NCBI GenBank assembly: GCA_014729955.1
Contig: WJJA01000193.1
Coordinates: 1-10,166, forward strand
Direction: 5' to 3'
DNA from: a bacterium
GTDB taxonomy: Bacteria > Electryoneota > Electryoneia > Electryoneales > Electryoneaceae
Length of the DNA: 10,166 nt
Within the stretch, counting starts at the first letter, position 1. Each line of letters begins with the position of its first letter. This document shows positions 1-6,577 of this stretch, piece after piece. A model generated the notes under the pieces. The model saw only the letters and a list, made by a program, of their open reading frames with translations, searched no databases and was not told the DNA's origin. The position numbers and the translations under genes are program-made.

Positions 1-1406
1 ACATAGAGGATGGTACCATCCTGGTCAGTGATCACGATCATATCATGAGTTTGTTCGATTGCGGTGAAGAGACGCTTGCGCTCCGCTTCCGCCGTCTGTC
101 GGCTGGTTTCATCGAAAATGACACCGTCGATGAACGGAGCACGGTCAGGTTCACCGAACACCGGTCGGCCGATTTCACGGAAGTGGCGTATACTTCCGTC
201 CTTGTGGCGGAACCGGTAGTCCGCCTGGTATGATCTCCCGTTCTGCAATGCCGCCTGGATCGCGGAGCGCAGGTTTTCACGGTCATTGTCCAGGATAAAC
301 GGATCCAGGCTGCAGACTTTATTGTGGAACAGATCTTCTTCTGTGTAGCCCGTCAGTGCGGTCAGCATCTCATTGAAGAACTCGATCTGCGGTTCCTGCC
401 AGAGATGCAGGCGATAGACGATTCCCGGCAGGTTATATGCGAGGGTACGGTATGCGTGCTCGCTTGTCAGTATTTCCTGCTCGGTACGTTTTCGTTCGGT
501 AATATCCGTGACCACACCGACATAGTGTTGAGTTTGACCATCCTGGTTCCGGAACGGCGACACGGAGACATCTGCCCACACAGTTGTGCCGTCCTTGCGA
601 ATGTACCGTTTTTCCATCCGGTACCCGTCTTGTTGACCGGTGCGGATACCTTCCATCAAAGCATATTCACGATCCAGGTCATCTTTATGGGTGATTTCCG
701 TAAAATGCCGTTGCAGTAACTCGTCGCGTGAATACCCGGTAAGCTCCAGAAACGCAGGATTGGCTAACAGCACCCGCCCATGGTCGTCGGCGAACACCAG
801 GCCGGCATGGGAGGTTTCGAAGATTCCACGAAACCGCTCCTCGCTTTCACGCAGGGCTTCCTCCACCTGCAGGCGGTCAGTGATATCACGCATGGCGATA
901 ACGCGAGCTTTCCTTCCGTGATAGTTCGACATCAGCGCTCGCGTTTCAACAGGGAATCTGCTGCCGTCCTTTCGTAACGCAAGGATTTCGAACACAGGGA
1001 TATCATCATTCGTCAGCATTTTTTCCCGGACCATCTTCCGACTTTCCGGAGCGATCAAATCTGTGCTGTGTTTTCCGATCAGCTCGTCACAGGTATAGCC
1101 GAACATGTCGCATGCGGCACGATTCGCTTCGATGAGATACCCGTCTTCGCTGATAAAGATCGCTTCGAAGGAGGCTTCTGAGAGTGCGCGATAGCGGTGA
1201 GCATTTTCTTCCAGCCTGTCCGACTGAGAAGAAGCTGCTCTTGTGCGAGAGTCAGAAGTCGGTAACTCGGTGAAACGATCGTCGAGTGAAGTGTCCGCCC
1301 CGGAACCGCCATGTTTCCGGCTCCGGCGCTCACTGTCGGCACCCGGTTGCGTCGTTGTGTCGTTCAACCGGGATGGTTCCTGTCCTTTCGGAGAAGGTCG
1401 ACTCAT
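1..1406 (-). CDS. multi-PAS sensory protein, N-terminal 468 residues (C-terminus beyond the window)
   Basis: Read on the minus strand, one frame stays open from an ATG at 1406 to the left edge; an in-frame TGA lies upstream (1461-1463). The first 65 or so residues are polar and low-complexity. They are followed by PAS/PAC units at about residues 70-180, 190-308 and 315-440, and the start of a fourth at about 445. Each unit shows the usual signatures: GYTCDELIG and RKDGSRFPVE in the first, GYSRDELLQRHF, RKDGTTVWADVSVSPF and VVTDITERKR in the second, and GYTEEDLF and RHKDGSIRHFREIGRPVF in the third. No transmembrane helix is visible, so the protein is probably cytoplasmic. The family usually ends in a histidine kinase, GGDEF/EAL or similar output domain, which is outside the window, so the output is unknown. 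The Shine-Dalgarno site is weak (GCGGA just ahead of the ATG), so the exact start is less sure than the frame. Confidence 0.9.
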   Translation of the reverse strand, partial: MSRPSPKGQEPSRLNDTTTQPGADSERRSRKHGGSGADTSLDDRFTELPTSDSRTRAASSQSDRLEENAHRYRALSEASFEAIFISEDGYLIEANRAACDMFGYTCDELIGKHSTDLIAPESRKMVREKMLTNDDIPVFEILALRKDGSRFPVETRALMSNYHGRKARVIAMRDITDRLQVEEALRESEERFRGIFETSHAGLVFADDHGRVLLANPAFLELTGYSRDELLQRHFTEITHKDDLDREYALMEGIRTGQQDGYRMEKRYIRKDGTTVWADVSVSPFRNQDGQTQHYVGVVTDITERKRTEQEILTSEHAYRTLAYNLPGIVYRLHLWQEPQIEFFNEMLTALTGYTEEDLFHNKVCSLDPFILDNDRENLRSAIQAALQNGRSYQADYRFRHKDGSIRHFREIGRPVFGEPDRAPFIDGVIFDETSRQTAEAERKRLFTAIEQTHDMIVITDQDGTILY

Positions 1407-1457
1407 CCGCAGTCCGCGTTCACTTGATCGATGGGGGGATTGTACTGTCCTGCAGGA

Positions 1458-1493
1458 CGTTCACAACATAGCAAAGGGTCGTGAACGGGTTAA
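1458..1493 (-). promoter_or_regulatory. candidate promoter and operator-like inverted repeat for the PAS gene
   Basis: On the minus strand, TTAACC (1488-1493) and TATGTT (1465-1470) are 17 nt apart, each matching 4 of 6 consensus positions for a sigma-70-type promoter. The -10 is about 58 nt ahead of the ATG. A perfect 7-bp inverted repeat, CGTTCAC (1458-1464) and GTGAACG (1481-1487), has its two arms on either side of the -10 box, as an operator would. This rests on sequence pattern only; no regulator is identified. Confidence 0.35.
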
Positions 1494-1597
1494 GCGTTCC
1501 CCCCTTGAAATACCTCGTTTCCGGCGATTACCGGCGAGCCATTCAGTCACTGTATTTCGGTTTTCTGTCCACATTCGCATGTGTTTGATCTAACATC

Positions 1598-2743
1598 TTA
1601 TTGAAGCACACCTTCCCGTTCAAGAATTCGAATCCACAATCGGGGTCCGACGTCCAGCAGGGGATCGGGAAAATCATAGGTCTGGTTGTGCAAAGCCGGG
1701 TGGTTTTCCCCGGAACCGAGACCGAAGAGCGCTCCTCCGAACCGCTGTGTAAACTGCCCGAAATCTTCGGACCAGGGGAACGGATGCTCCTTCTCTATGA
1801 TGGTCAGGTCGAGGTCGTTTGCCGCCTGCCGTATGATTTCCACCGCCTCCGGATCATTTTCAGTGCCGGGAAACGGCTCGACCCAGTCGATGGTCGCTTC
1901 CAGCCCGAACATGCCGGCGACTGCCTGCGCCCGCATCTCGCAGATGGCGCTGAGACGGTCCAGCACATCCTGGTCCTGGGCGCGCAGGGTGGCCATCACC
2001 ACCGCATCGCCCGGTGTCGTACCGAAGGCGATCTCACCGATGCGGGCATGGATGACGGTCACTTTGGCAGCTTCATGAAGCGCGGTGTGCAGCTGAGGCA
2101 TCGCGCTGAAGAGTTGGATCAGGTGCGATACGGCCAGTGACGGTGTGCGACCCCGTTCCGGCTCAGCGGCATGCGACGTACGTCCTTTGAATCGTACCGA
2201 CATGCCGGTGGAAGCGGACGCGAACGGCCCATTGCGGACAATCACCGAGCCGAGCGGGAAGCCGGGCAGGTTGTGAATGCCGTAGACACGGTCGGGTTGG
2301 AACGCTTTCATCGCTTCGTCGTCAAGCATCCATGCCGCGCCTTCGCCGGTCTCTTCCGCCGGCTGAAACACCAGGCTGACACGGTTCGGCTCAACCGTTC
2401 GCTTCCCGATTTCCCGAGCGGCGCCGATCAGCATGGTCGAATGGCCGTCGTGCCCGCACTTGTGCGCGGTGCCTTGCGTCTCGGAGGCGTATTCGACTTC
2501 GATCGATTCCGGGATCGGCAACGCATCCATATCGGCACGAAGCAGGATGTGCCTCTCAGGCTCAGCTGAACCGTACCCGGCGAGGATGCCGGTTCCGCCG
2601 ATTCCGGTCAGCAGATCTGATGGGCTGGTCGCTTGCAGCGCCGATTCAATCAACTCAGCTGTCTGAGTTTCCGAACCGGACGGTTCGGCAATGCGATGCA
2701 GGTGGTGACGTATCTCTTTCAGCGGTGCCGTGGTGATTTGCAT
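1598..2743 (-). CDS. M20D-family amidohydrolase (N-acyl amino acid / hippurate hydrolase type)
   Basis: The 381-residue product is close to the usual length of M20D metallopeptidase-like amidohydrolases, which remove acyl groups from N-acyl amino acids or related amides in the cytoplasm. Visible landmarks are ADMDALPIPE (70-79), the metal-binding CGHDGH (96-101), EE (130-131), GIHNLPG (155-161) and the C-terminal HNQTYDFPD (352-360), with H352 the expected last metal ligand. The inserted dimerisation domain spans about 178-290 and contains the typical SHAAEP (190-195). No signal peptide is seen. The ATG at 2743 lies 3 nt after the stop codon of the transketolase-like gene, with an AGGGAC-like ribosome site inside the end of that gene, so the two should be co-transcribed and translationally coupled. 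The family assignment is firm. The substrate (aminoacyl, indole-amide, hippurate or peptidoglycan-derived) cannot be read from the sequence. Confidence 0.93.
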   Translation of the reverse strand: MQITTAPLKEIRHHLHRIAEPSGSETQTAELIESALQATSPSDLLTGIGGTGILAGYGSAEPERHILLRADMDALPIPESIEVEYASETQGTAHKCGHDGHSTMLIGAAREIGKRTVEPNRVSLVFQPAEETGEGAAWMLDDEAMKAFQPDRVYGIHNLPGFPLGSVIVRNGPFASASTGMSVRFKGRTSHAAEPERGRTPSLAVSHLIQLFSAMPQLHTALHEAAKVTVIHARIGEIAFGTTPGDAVVMATLRAQDQDVLDRLSAICEMRAQAVAGMFGLEATIDWVEPFPGTENDPEAVEIIRQAANDLDLTIIEKEHPFPWSEDFGQFTQRFGGALFGLGSGENHPALHNQTYDFPDPLLDVGPRLWIRILEREGVLQ

Positions 2744-2746
2744 CCA

Positions 2747-3703
2747 TCAAGGTCCCTGTTTCATGCGCAACGTGCGTTCGACTTCCCGGATGATGTCAGT
2801 ATGCCGCAAACCGAACGCGTCGAGCAGCTCTTCCGGTTTGCCGGAACGGCCGTACCGGTCCCGCACTGCAACGTAACCCATCGGGACCGGCGCTTCCCGT
2901 GTTACGATCTGCGCAACCGCCGAACCGAGACCGCCGTAGAGCTGATGCTCCTCCGCGGTCACGATTGCCCCGGTTTCACGAGCAGCGCGGATGATCGCCG
3001 GTTCGTCCAACGGCTTCACCGTGTGCATATTGAGTACTCGCAGACCGATCCCCTGCACCCGCAGCTTGTCGTGCGCGATCAGCGCCTCGGACACCATCTG
3101 ACCGATCGCAATGCAGGTTGCATCCTTGCCCTCCGCCACAACCTGGGCTGTCCCCACCTCGAATGGATCGCCTGCGGTCGTCACTTCCGGGACCTTTTCC
3201 CGTCCGAACCGGATGTAGACCGGACCTTCGATGTCATACGCCGCGATGACGGCTTTCCTTGTCTGTTCGTAATCGGCGGGAGCGAGGACGGTAAAGTTCG
3301 GAAGGGCGCGTAGAATGGCAAGATCTTCCATCATCTGGTGCGTGGCGCCGTCCGGGCCGACACTGATGCCGGAATGCGCCCCGCCGATCTTGATGTTGCA
3401 GGGGGTATACCCGGCGGTGACACGCAACTGGTCAAGACAGCGACCGACACCGAACGCGCTGTAGGTAACGTAGTAAGGCGTATAGCCGAACAGGCTCATC
3501 CCGCAGGCAAGGTTGGCCATATTCTGCTCGGCAATGCCCATTTGCAGCAGGCGATCCGGAAACCGTTCGCCGAAGGTGTGGACATGGGTGGACGTTGTAT
3601 TGTCGCTGACCAGCACCACGACATCGTCATGCCGCTCTCCGATGTCTATCAGTCCCTGCCCCCATCCTTCCCGGGTCAGGCGCCACGTAAACTCACGTTC
3701 CAT
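2747..3703 (-). CDS. transketolase-like protein, C-terminal (pyrimidine-binding) half only
   Basis: The 318-residue product matches the separate C-terminal subunit of split transketolase/DXS-type enzymes. It carries the TPP pyrimidine-binding domain (about 1-170), including GIAEQNM (57-63) with the expected catalytic Glu59, and GPDGATHQ (117-124). The transketolase C-terminal domain follows (about 185-310), with AEEHQLYGGLGS (250-261). Such subunits work with an N-terminal subunit that carries the GDG-type pyrophosphate/Mg site. No such gene lies next to it here: upstream is an ankyrin gene and downstream an amidohydrolase. I chose the ATG at 3703 over a longer open frame starting at 3808 because GGGAG lies 9 nt ahead of it, homology begins there, and the extension reads as non-homologous sequence. 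The substrate is unknown: a ketose-phosphate transfer, or a side-branch C2-transfer reaction, are both possible. Confidence 0.88.
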   Translation of the reverse strand: MEREFTWRLTREGWGQGLIDIGERHDDVVVLVSDNTTSTHVHTFGERFPDRLLQMGIAEQNMANLACGMSLFGYTPYYVTYSAFGVGRCLDQLRVTAGYTPCNIKIGGAHSGISVGPDGATHQMMEDLAILRALPNFTVLAPADYEQTRKAVIAAYDIEGPVYIRFGREKVPEVTTAGDPFEVGTAQVVAEGKDATCIAIGQMVSEALIAHDKLRVQGIGLRVLNMHTVKPLDEPAIIRAARETGAIVTAEEHQLYGGLGSAVAQIVTREAPVPMGYVAVRDRYGRSGKPEELLDAFGLRHTDIIREVERTLRMKQGP

Positions 3704-3735
3704 CCGTTCCGTCTCCCGATACTCATGTGAGGCGC

Positions 3736-3741
3736 AATATA
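3736..3741 (-). promoter_or_regulatory. candidate -10 box for the transketolase-amidohydrolase operon
   Basis: Minus-strand TATATT followed by GC sits 32 nt ahead of the ATG at 3703 in an otherwise GC-rich region. The -35 is poor (a T-rich run 16-18 nt upstream). The call is supported mainly by the same hexamer at nearly the same distance before two other genes in the window. Confidence 0.4.
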
Positions 3742-3843
3742 GCAATCGGATACAGGGAAGAAAAATCCACGGGAGATGACGAATCAGGGCCCGAACAGGA
3801 ATGGACAACCTGCCTGCGGTATAACGGCCTGGTCTCTATGCGG

Positions 3844-4548
3844 CTAAGATTCCACATGCAGCAGAAGGGCATGCAGGTCTTTACGATCGAGGATCTTCGC
3901 AAAGTGCAAAGTCGTGAACCGGGTACGGTCGGTCGCATGCGGCGAAGCACCCCAGCTAAGCAGGAATCGGACTTGCTTTTCGTCCTGATCGATGACCGCA
4001 CGGTTCAACGGTGATAGCCCGTTCCTTTCCTGATGAACCACCCGATCAATCAGATGTGCGGGGATAAAGCCTCGTTCCTGCACCAGTGCGCGGATCGAAA
4101 TCGGATCATCTTCCGGCTGATGGATAAACATTGAACATGCACCATTCAGGAACAGCGTTTGACAGATGCTCGCATTGCCGTGATGTATCGCGGCAACCAT
4201 CGGCGGAAGACCATCCCGATCACACAAATTGACATCAACACCCATTTGCACCAACGGTTCAATCCAGCTGTCCGCATTGAGCGCAGCGGTAAGATGCAGC
4301 AGGTTGCCCGATTCGTTCCATGCTCCAGGGAAAAAGGACTCCACGTAGCTCTCCCGGGGATGGGGGCCGGGTGGAACCTCTCCCTTCAAAGACATTTCAA
4401 AACTGCGGGCAAGCAGATCCCAAAGGGCGGGCAAGTGGTGCTCCGACCGGAATCGGGCGACCTCGCTCGCCAACGGCAGCTCGGCTCCGAGTGCATCGAC
4501 ATCGAGATTGTTCGCTACGGCGAGAATCAATTTCTCGAGGTTCTGCAA
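3844..4548 (-). CDS. ankyrin-repeat protein
   Basis: The product has 234 residues. The first 75 or so show no domain I recognise. Ankyrin-type repeats follow at about 81-110 (NLLHLTAAL, then LVQMGVDVNLCD), 112-141 (GLPPMVAAIHHGN), 176-205 (NGLSPLNRAVIDQDEKQVRF, then WGASPHATD) and a final partial repeat at 210-234 (FTTLHFAKILDRKDLHALLL). The stretch between the second and third repeats (142-175) is a degenerate repeat or linker. There is no signal peptide or membrane segment, so it is probably a cytoplasmic protein-protein interaction module; no partner can be named. The start is TTG. An in-frame TGA lies two codons upstream and GGAGAG lies 9 nt ahead, which together fix this start well. A MITE-like element ends 62 nt upstream. 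Confidence 0.82.
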   Translation of the reverse strand: MQNLEKLILAVANNLDVDALGAELPLASEVARFRSEHHLPALWDLLARSFEMSLKGEVPPGPHPRESYVESFFPGAWNESGNLLHLTAALNADSWIEPLVQMGVDVNLCDRDGLPPMVAAIHHGNASICQTLFLNGACSMFIHQPEDDPISIRALVQERGFIPAHLIDRVVHQERNGLSPLNRAVIDQDEKQVRFLLSWGASPHATDRTRFTTLHFAKILDRKDLHALLLHVES

Positions 4549-4582
4549 GGTGTATCACTCTCCACGCTGAAGGTTGAAGTTG

Positions 4583-4588
4583 AATATA
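4583..4588 (-). promoter_or_regulatory. candidate -10 box for the ankyrin gene
   Basis: Minus-strand TATATT lies 34 nt ahead of the TTG start. The position expected for the -35 (about 4606-4612) falls on the junction with the inserted element, reading TTAGAC, a poor match. The element may therefore have replaced or altered the original -35 region. Confidence 0.35.
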
Positions 4589-4609
4589 CCGGATGTGTTC
4601 AAAAAGGTC

Positions 4610-4628
4610 TAACCCGAATATTTCACGA
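4610..4628 (+). repeat. left terminal inverted repeat of the MITE-like element
   Basis: This 19-nt end pairs with 4842-4860 with two mismatches. The same end sequence, TAACCCGAATATTTCA, recurs at 9975-9990. Confidence 0.75.
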
Positions 4629-4841
4629 GTTCAAACTGTGTCAGATGTGAGGCGCGAAGGATGAAGCTGTATTGCCATACCGCGAATCCTTCGGAACCAA
4701 GCAGATGACGCAGTTGGGACCGCCCGAAGGGTGAATGAATACATGAGTTCGGCTTGGACACATTCTGTGCCGGAGAAAAACTGCATGTCCTGATATTATC
4801 TTATTGTTAATATAGTATTTAGTAAAGAATGTTCTCTCCAT

Positions 4842-4860
4842 TCATGAAATATTCGGGCTA
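4842..4860 (-). repeat. right terminal inverted repeat of the MITE-like element
   Basis: On the minus strand this reads TAGCCCGAATATTTCATGA. It is the end that matches the second copy, with one difference in the 19 nt. Confidence 0.75.
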
Positions 4861-4964
4861 AACCGGTTTCTCCGGAAGCACGCATTTTGAATGAAACCAC
4901 GAGAACTACACGGGGAGCTTTCGCATCTTATCCAAATAGACCGGGAACGAAGGACGAGCGGCAC

Positions 4965-5381
4965 ATGCCCCATACACGCAAACACATCCTCAACACGAAG
5001 CAGCGCCTAGTGGTGGTGCTCGCGCTGGTGTTGCTGATTCCGGCGGGTCTGTTTCCGCCGTGGCGCTACCTGAACGGCGAGTTCATAGGCTTTCGCCCGG
5101 TCTGGAACCCGCCCCCGGCGATCCGGATGGAGCAGGATCCGGGCGATCCGCAGCATGAGTACACTCCAATCATGATTGTGCCTCAGAATGTCTACCAGGG
5201 GGAACGCAAAACACGGTTCAGTGAGGAAGAGTTACGCAGACCTTTCATCGACGTTCGGCGGTTGTTGTCGGTCGGAGCTGTGGTGTTCCTAGGGGCCTGG
5301 GCGTCAGCGTTTTTCCTGAGAACCAGGAACGACCCGCCGCCGGAACCCCCGGGCGGGGAACAGCAGACTCCGACAGGATGA
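4965..5381 (+). CDS. small two-helix membrane protein of unknown function
   Basis: The product has 138 residues in this reading. A short basic N-terminus (HTRKH, then K12 and R14) leads into a first hydrophobic helix at about 15-31. A polar, proline-rich middle of about 65 residues follows (32-99; WNPPPAIRMEQDPGDPQ). A second helix spans about 100-118, and the tail ends in proline-rich RNDPPPEPPGGEQQ. This suggests an inner-membrane protein with the middle loop outside the cytoplasm; that topology is inference. I recognise no family. The ATG at 4965 has AGGA 10 nt upstream; the open frame extends back to an ATG at 4887 without a good ribosome site and with no obvious signal, so the shorter form is preferred. 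The gene stands alone between the element and a convergent gene. Confidence 0.72.
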   Translation: MPHTRKHILNTKQRLVVVLALVLLIPAGLFPPWRYLNGEFIGFRPVWNPPPAIRMEQDPGDPQHEYTPIMIVPQNVYQGERKTRFSEEELRRPFIDVRRLLSVGAVVFLGAWASAFFLRTRNDPPPEPPGGEQQTPTG

Positions 5382-5488
5382 GGACGTGAGAGCCTGCTCG
5401 TCACACACGAAAAAACCAGTATACCGACCAGGCAGTGGAACAACGCCGTTTTCGAATGATGACTGCGCCACCATCGCCGACAAGCCTT

Positions 5489-6277
5489 TCACCACCGAAA
5501 GCGCAAAGTGTTCTCGAGACTCAGATCCCATTCCTCCACCTCGCCGACCGGTTCGCTGTCGTAGCGTGAGGTCAGTTTCACCAGCAGTGACAGCAACCGG
5601 CTTAACTCCACTTCGAGCGCCGACTCACCGATGGAGCGAACGTCCGCCCAGTCGCCGGCGCGAGGCTGGCCGTAAACCGTCAAGGCTAACCGTGCGTTGT
5701 CGCTGACTTGAAGCCCGCCGGTAAGGTAGCTGGACAGCCTGACGATATCGGTCTCACGACCGGGGTGCCCTTCGGGCAAATCATACCGTTCCTGTTCGTA
5801 GAACACCGCGATGCCCCAGGCTCCGTTCAGGGAGATCCGTTGACCCGAGGTGTCAGCCGTGGAAGCCATCCACCGCACACCCCCGCCGCCAAGGGCACGC
5901 AGGTTCAACAGGCGAAACTCGTCGTATTCAACCTGTGTGAAGCCTTCCAGCGCCAGGAATTCACTGAGATAATAGTTGTAACGCAGGTGACCCTGGCCGT
6001 GGTTCAGGTATTTTTCATCACGTGTGGTGCCGTACTCGATCTTCCCGAGCAGGAAGGCGAGGTGCGCACCCTGCCGTTTTCCGACGGTCCCGGACGCTTT
6101 GTAGTTGGACACCTCCGAATTCCCGCGTTTCAAGGTCAATCCGATATCGACCGTGGCATGGATGGCGTTTTCATCGGTATGCCAGCGACGGTTTTCGATG
6201 TTGACCTGTGCCTCGGCAACGGGGAACAACCCGTGAAGGCAAACGATTGTCAAGCATCCGGCGATGATCGTCCTCAT
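5489..6277 (-). CDS. DUF481-type outer-membrane beta-barrel protein
   Basis: The product has 262 residues with a signal peptide of about 23 residues: hydrophobic core IIAGCLTIVCLHGLF, cleavage expected after AEA. The mature part is a run of alternating amphipathic strands. The stretch TVDIGLTLKRGNSEVSNYKA (42-61) is the hallmark opening of DUF481 (YdiY-like, 'salt-induced outer membrane protein') family members. Later strands such as LRYNYYLSEFLALEGFTQVE fit the same family, and the chain ends in LRFRW with the terminal aromatic residue typical of outer-membrane barrels. The role of the family is poorly known. AGGA lies 6-7 nt ahead of the ATG at 6277. The gene converges on the small membrane-protein gene (107 nt between stops) and is divergent from the methyltransferase gene. 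Confidence 0.87.
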   Translation of the reverse strand: MRTIIAGCLTIVCLHGLFPVAEAQVNIENRRWHTDENAIHATVDIGLTLKRGNSEVSNYKASGTVGKRQGAHLAFLLGKIEYGTTRDEKYLNHGQGHLRYNYYLSEFLALEGFTQVEYDEFRLLNLRALGGGGVRWMASTADTSGQRISLNGAWGIAVFYEQERYDLPEGHPGRETDIVRLSSYLTGGLQVSDNARLALTVYGQPRAGDWADVRSIGESALEVELSRLLSLLVKLTSRYDSEPVGEVEEWDLSLENTLRFRW

Positions 6278-6577
6278 GCTGCATCCTGCGTGGTTCAGTT
6301 GTCTGCTCTTGCATGGAAGTTCGGTGTTTACGTCCCGCTACTCAAGGGCTGCGGGTCCAAACGGAACCTCGTCCGGGGACTCGGCGCCTCTTGAATCGCG
6401 CCGCTGACCGCCCTACCATGCATTGGTGGACTATCGCGCCTGTTCTGTCGGTGTGGGAGGATCGTGCCCCGGCACGGGTTTCATACACGCCGGCTTTGTT
6501 ATTACAGGCAACACGGATTGCAATAGATATCCCGCGCGACGATCCACTCGGCATACGCATAACCTGACGAGGATTCA
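6278..6577. other. divergent intergenic region, 300 nt
   Basis: This region separates the barrel gene (minus) from the methyltransferase gene (plus) and should carry both promoters. Only weak candidates are visible: TTGTTA at 6496-6501 on the plus strand with an AT-rich patch around 6517-6530, but the spacing to a good -10 hexamer is wrong. Short open frames on both strands lack ribosome sites. An inverted repeat (TCAAG at 6343-6347 and CTTGA at 6390-6394) is too short to interpret. I see no RNA gene here. Confidence 0.5.

Larger units (their letters stand above)
4610..4860 (-). mobile_element. MITE-like non-autonomous element, complete copy (251 bp)
   Basis: The two ends are inverted repeats. 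The left end, 4610-4628, reads taacccgaatatttcacga. The right end on the opposite strand, 4860-4842, reads tagcccgaatatttcatga. They match at 17 of 19 positions. Both ends begin with TA, as expected if a TA target is duplicated (IS630/Tc1-mariner style); that family link is inference. The interior is more AT-rich than the surroundings and includes CGAAGGATTCGCGG- and CCTTCGGGCGG-type inverted stretches that could fold. A 66-codon open frame (4841-4641) is present, but comparison with the second copy argues against it being a gene. A near-identical partial copy lies inverted at 9975-10166. No transposase gene is present. AACCGGTT directly follows the right end (4861-4868). Confidence 0.75.

Noticed and set aside
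2633..3313. 226-codon plus-strand open frame across the amidohydrolase and transketolase genes
   Set aside because: It lies opposite two clearly conserved enzyme genes and shows no family motif.
3704..3808. 35-residue N-terminal extension of the transketolase-like protein (start at 3808)
   Set aside because: The extension covers the candidate promoter and the ribosome site of the better start at 3703, and family similarity begins at the later Met.
4641..4841. 66-codon open frame inside the MITE-like element, also open in the second copy from 9994
   Set aside because: Comparing the two copies in this frame, 11 of 13 changed codons alter the amino acid and only 2 are silent. That is what unconstrained sequence would show, so the shared frame is not evidence of a protein.
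6313..6567. 84-codon open frame in the divergent intergenic region
   Set aside because: It has no ribosome site, no hydrophobic or domain pattern, and occupies the space where two promoters are needed.
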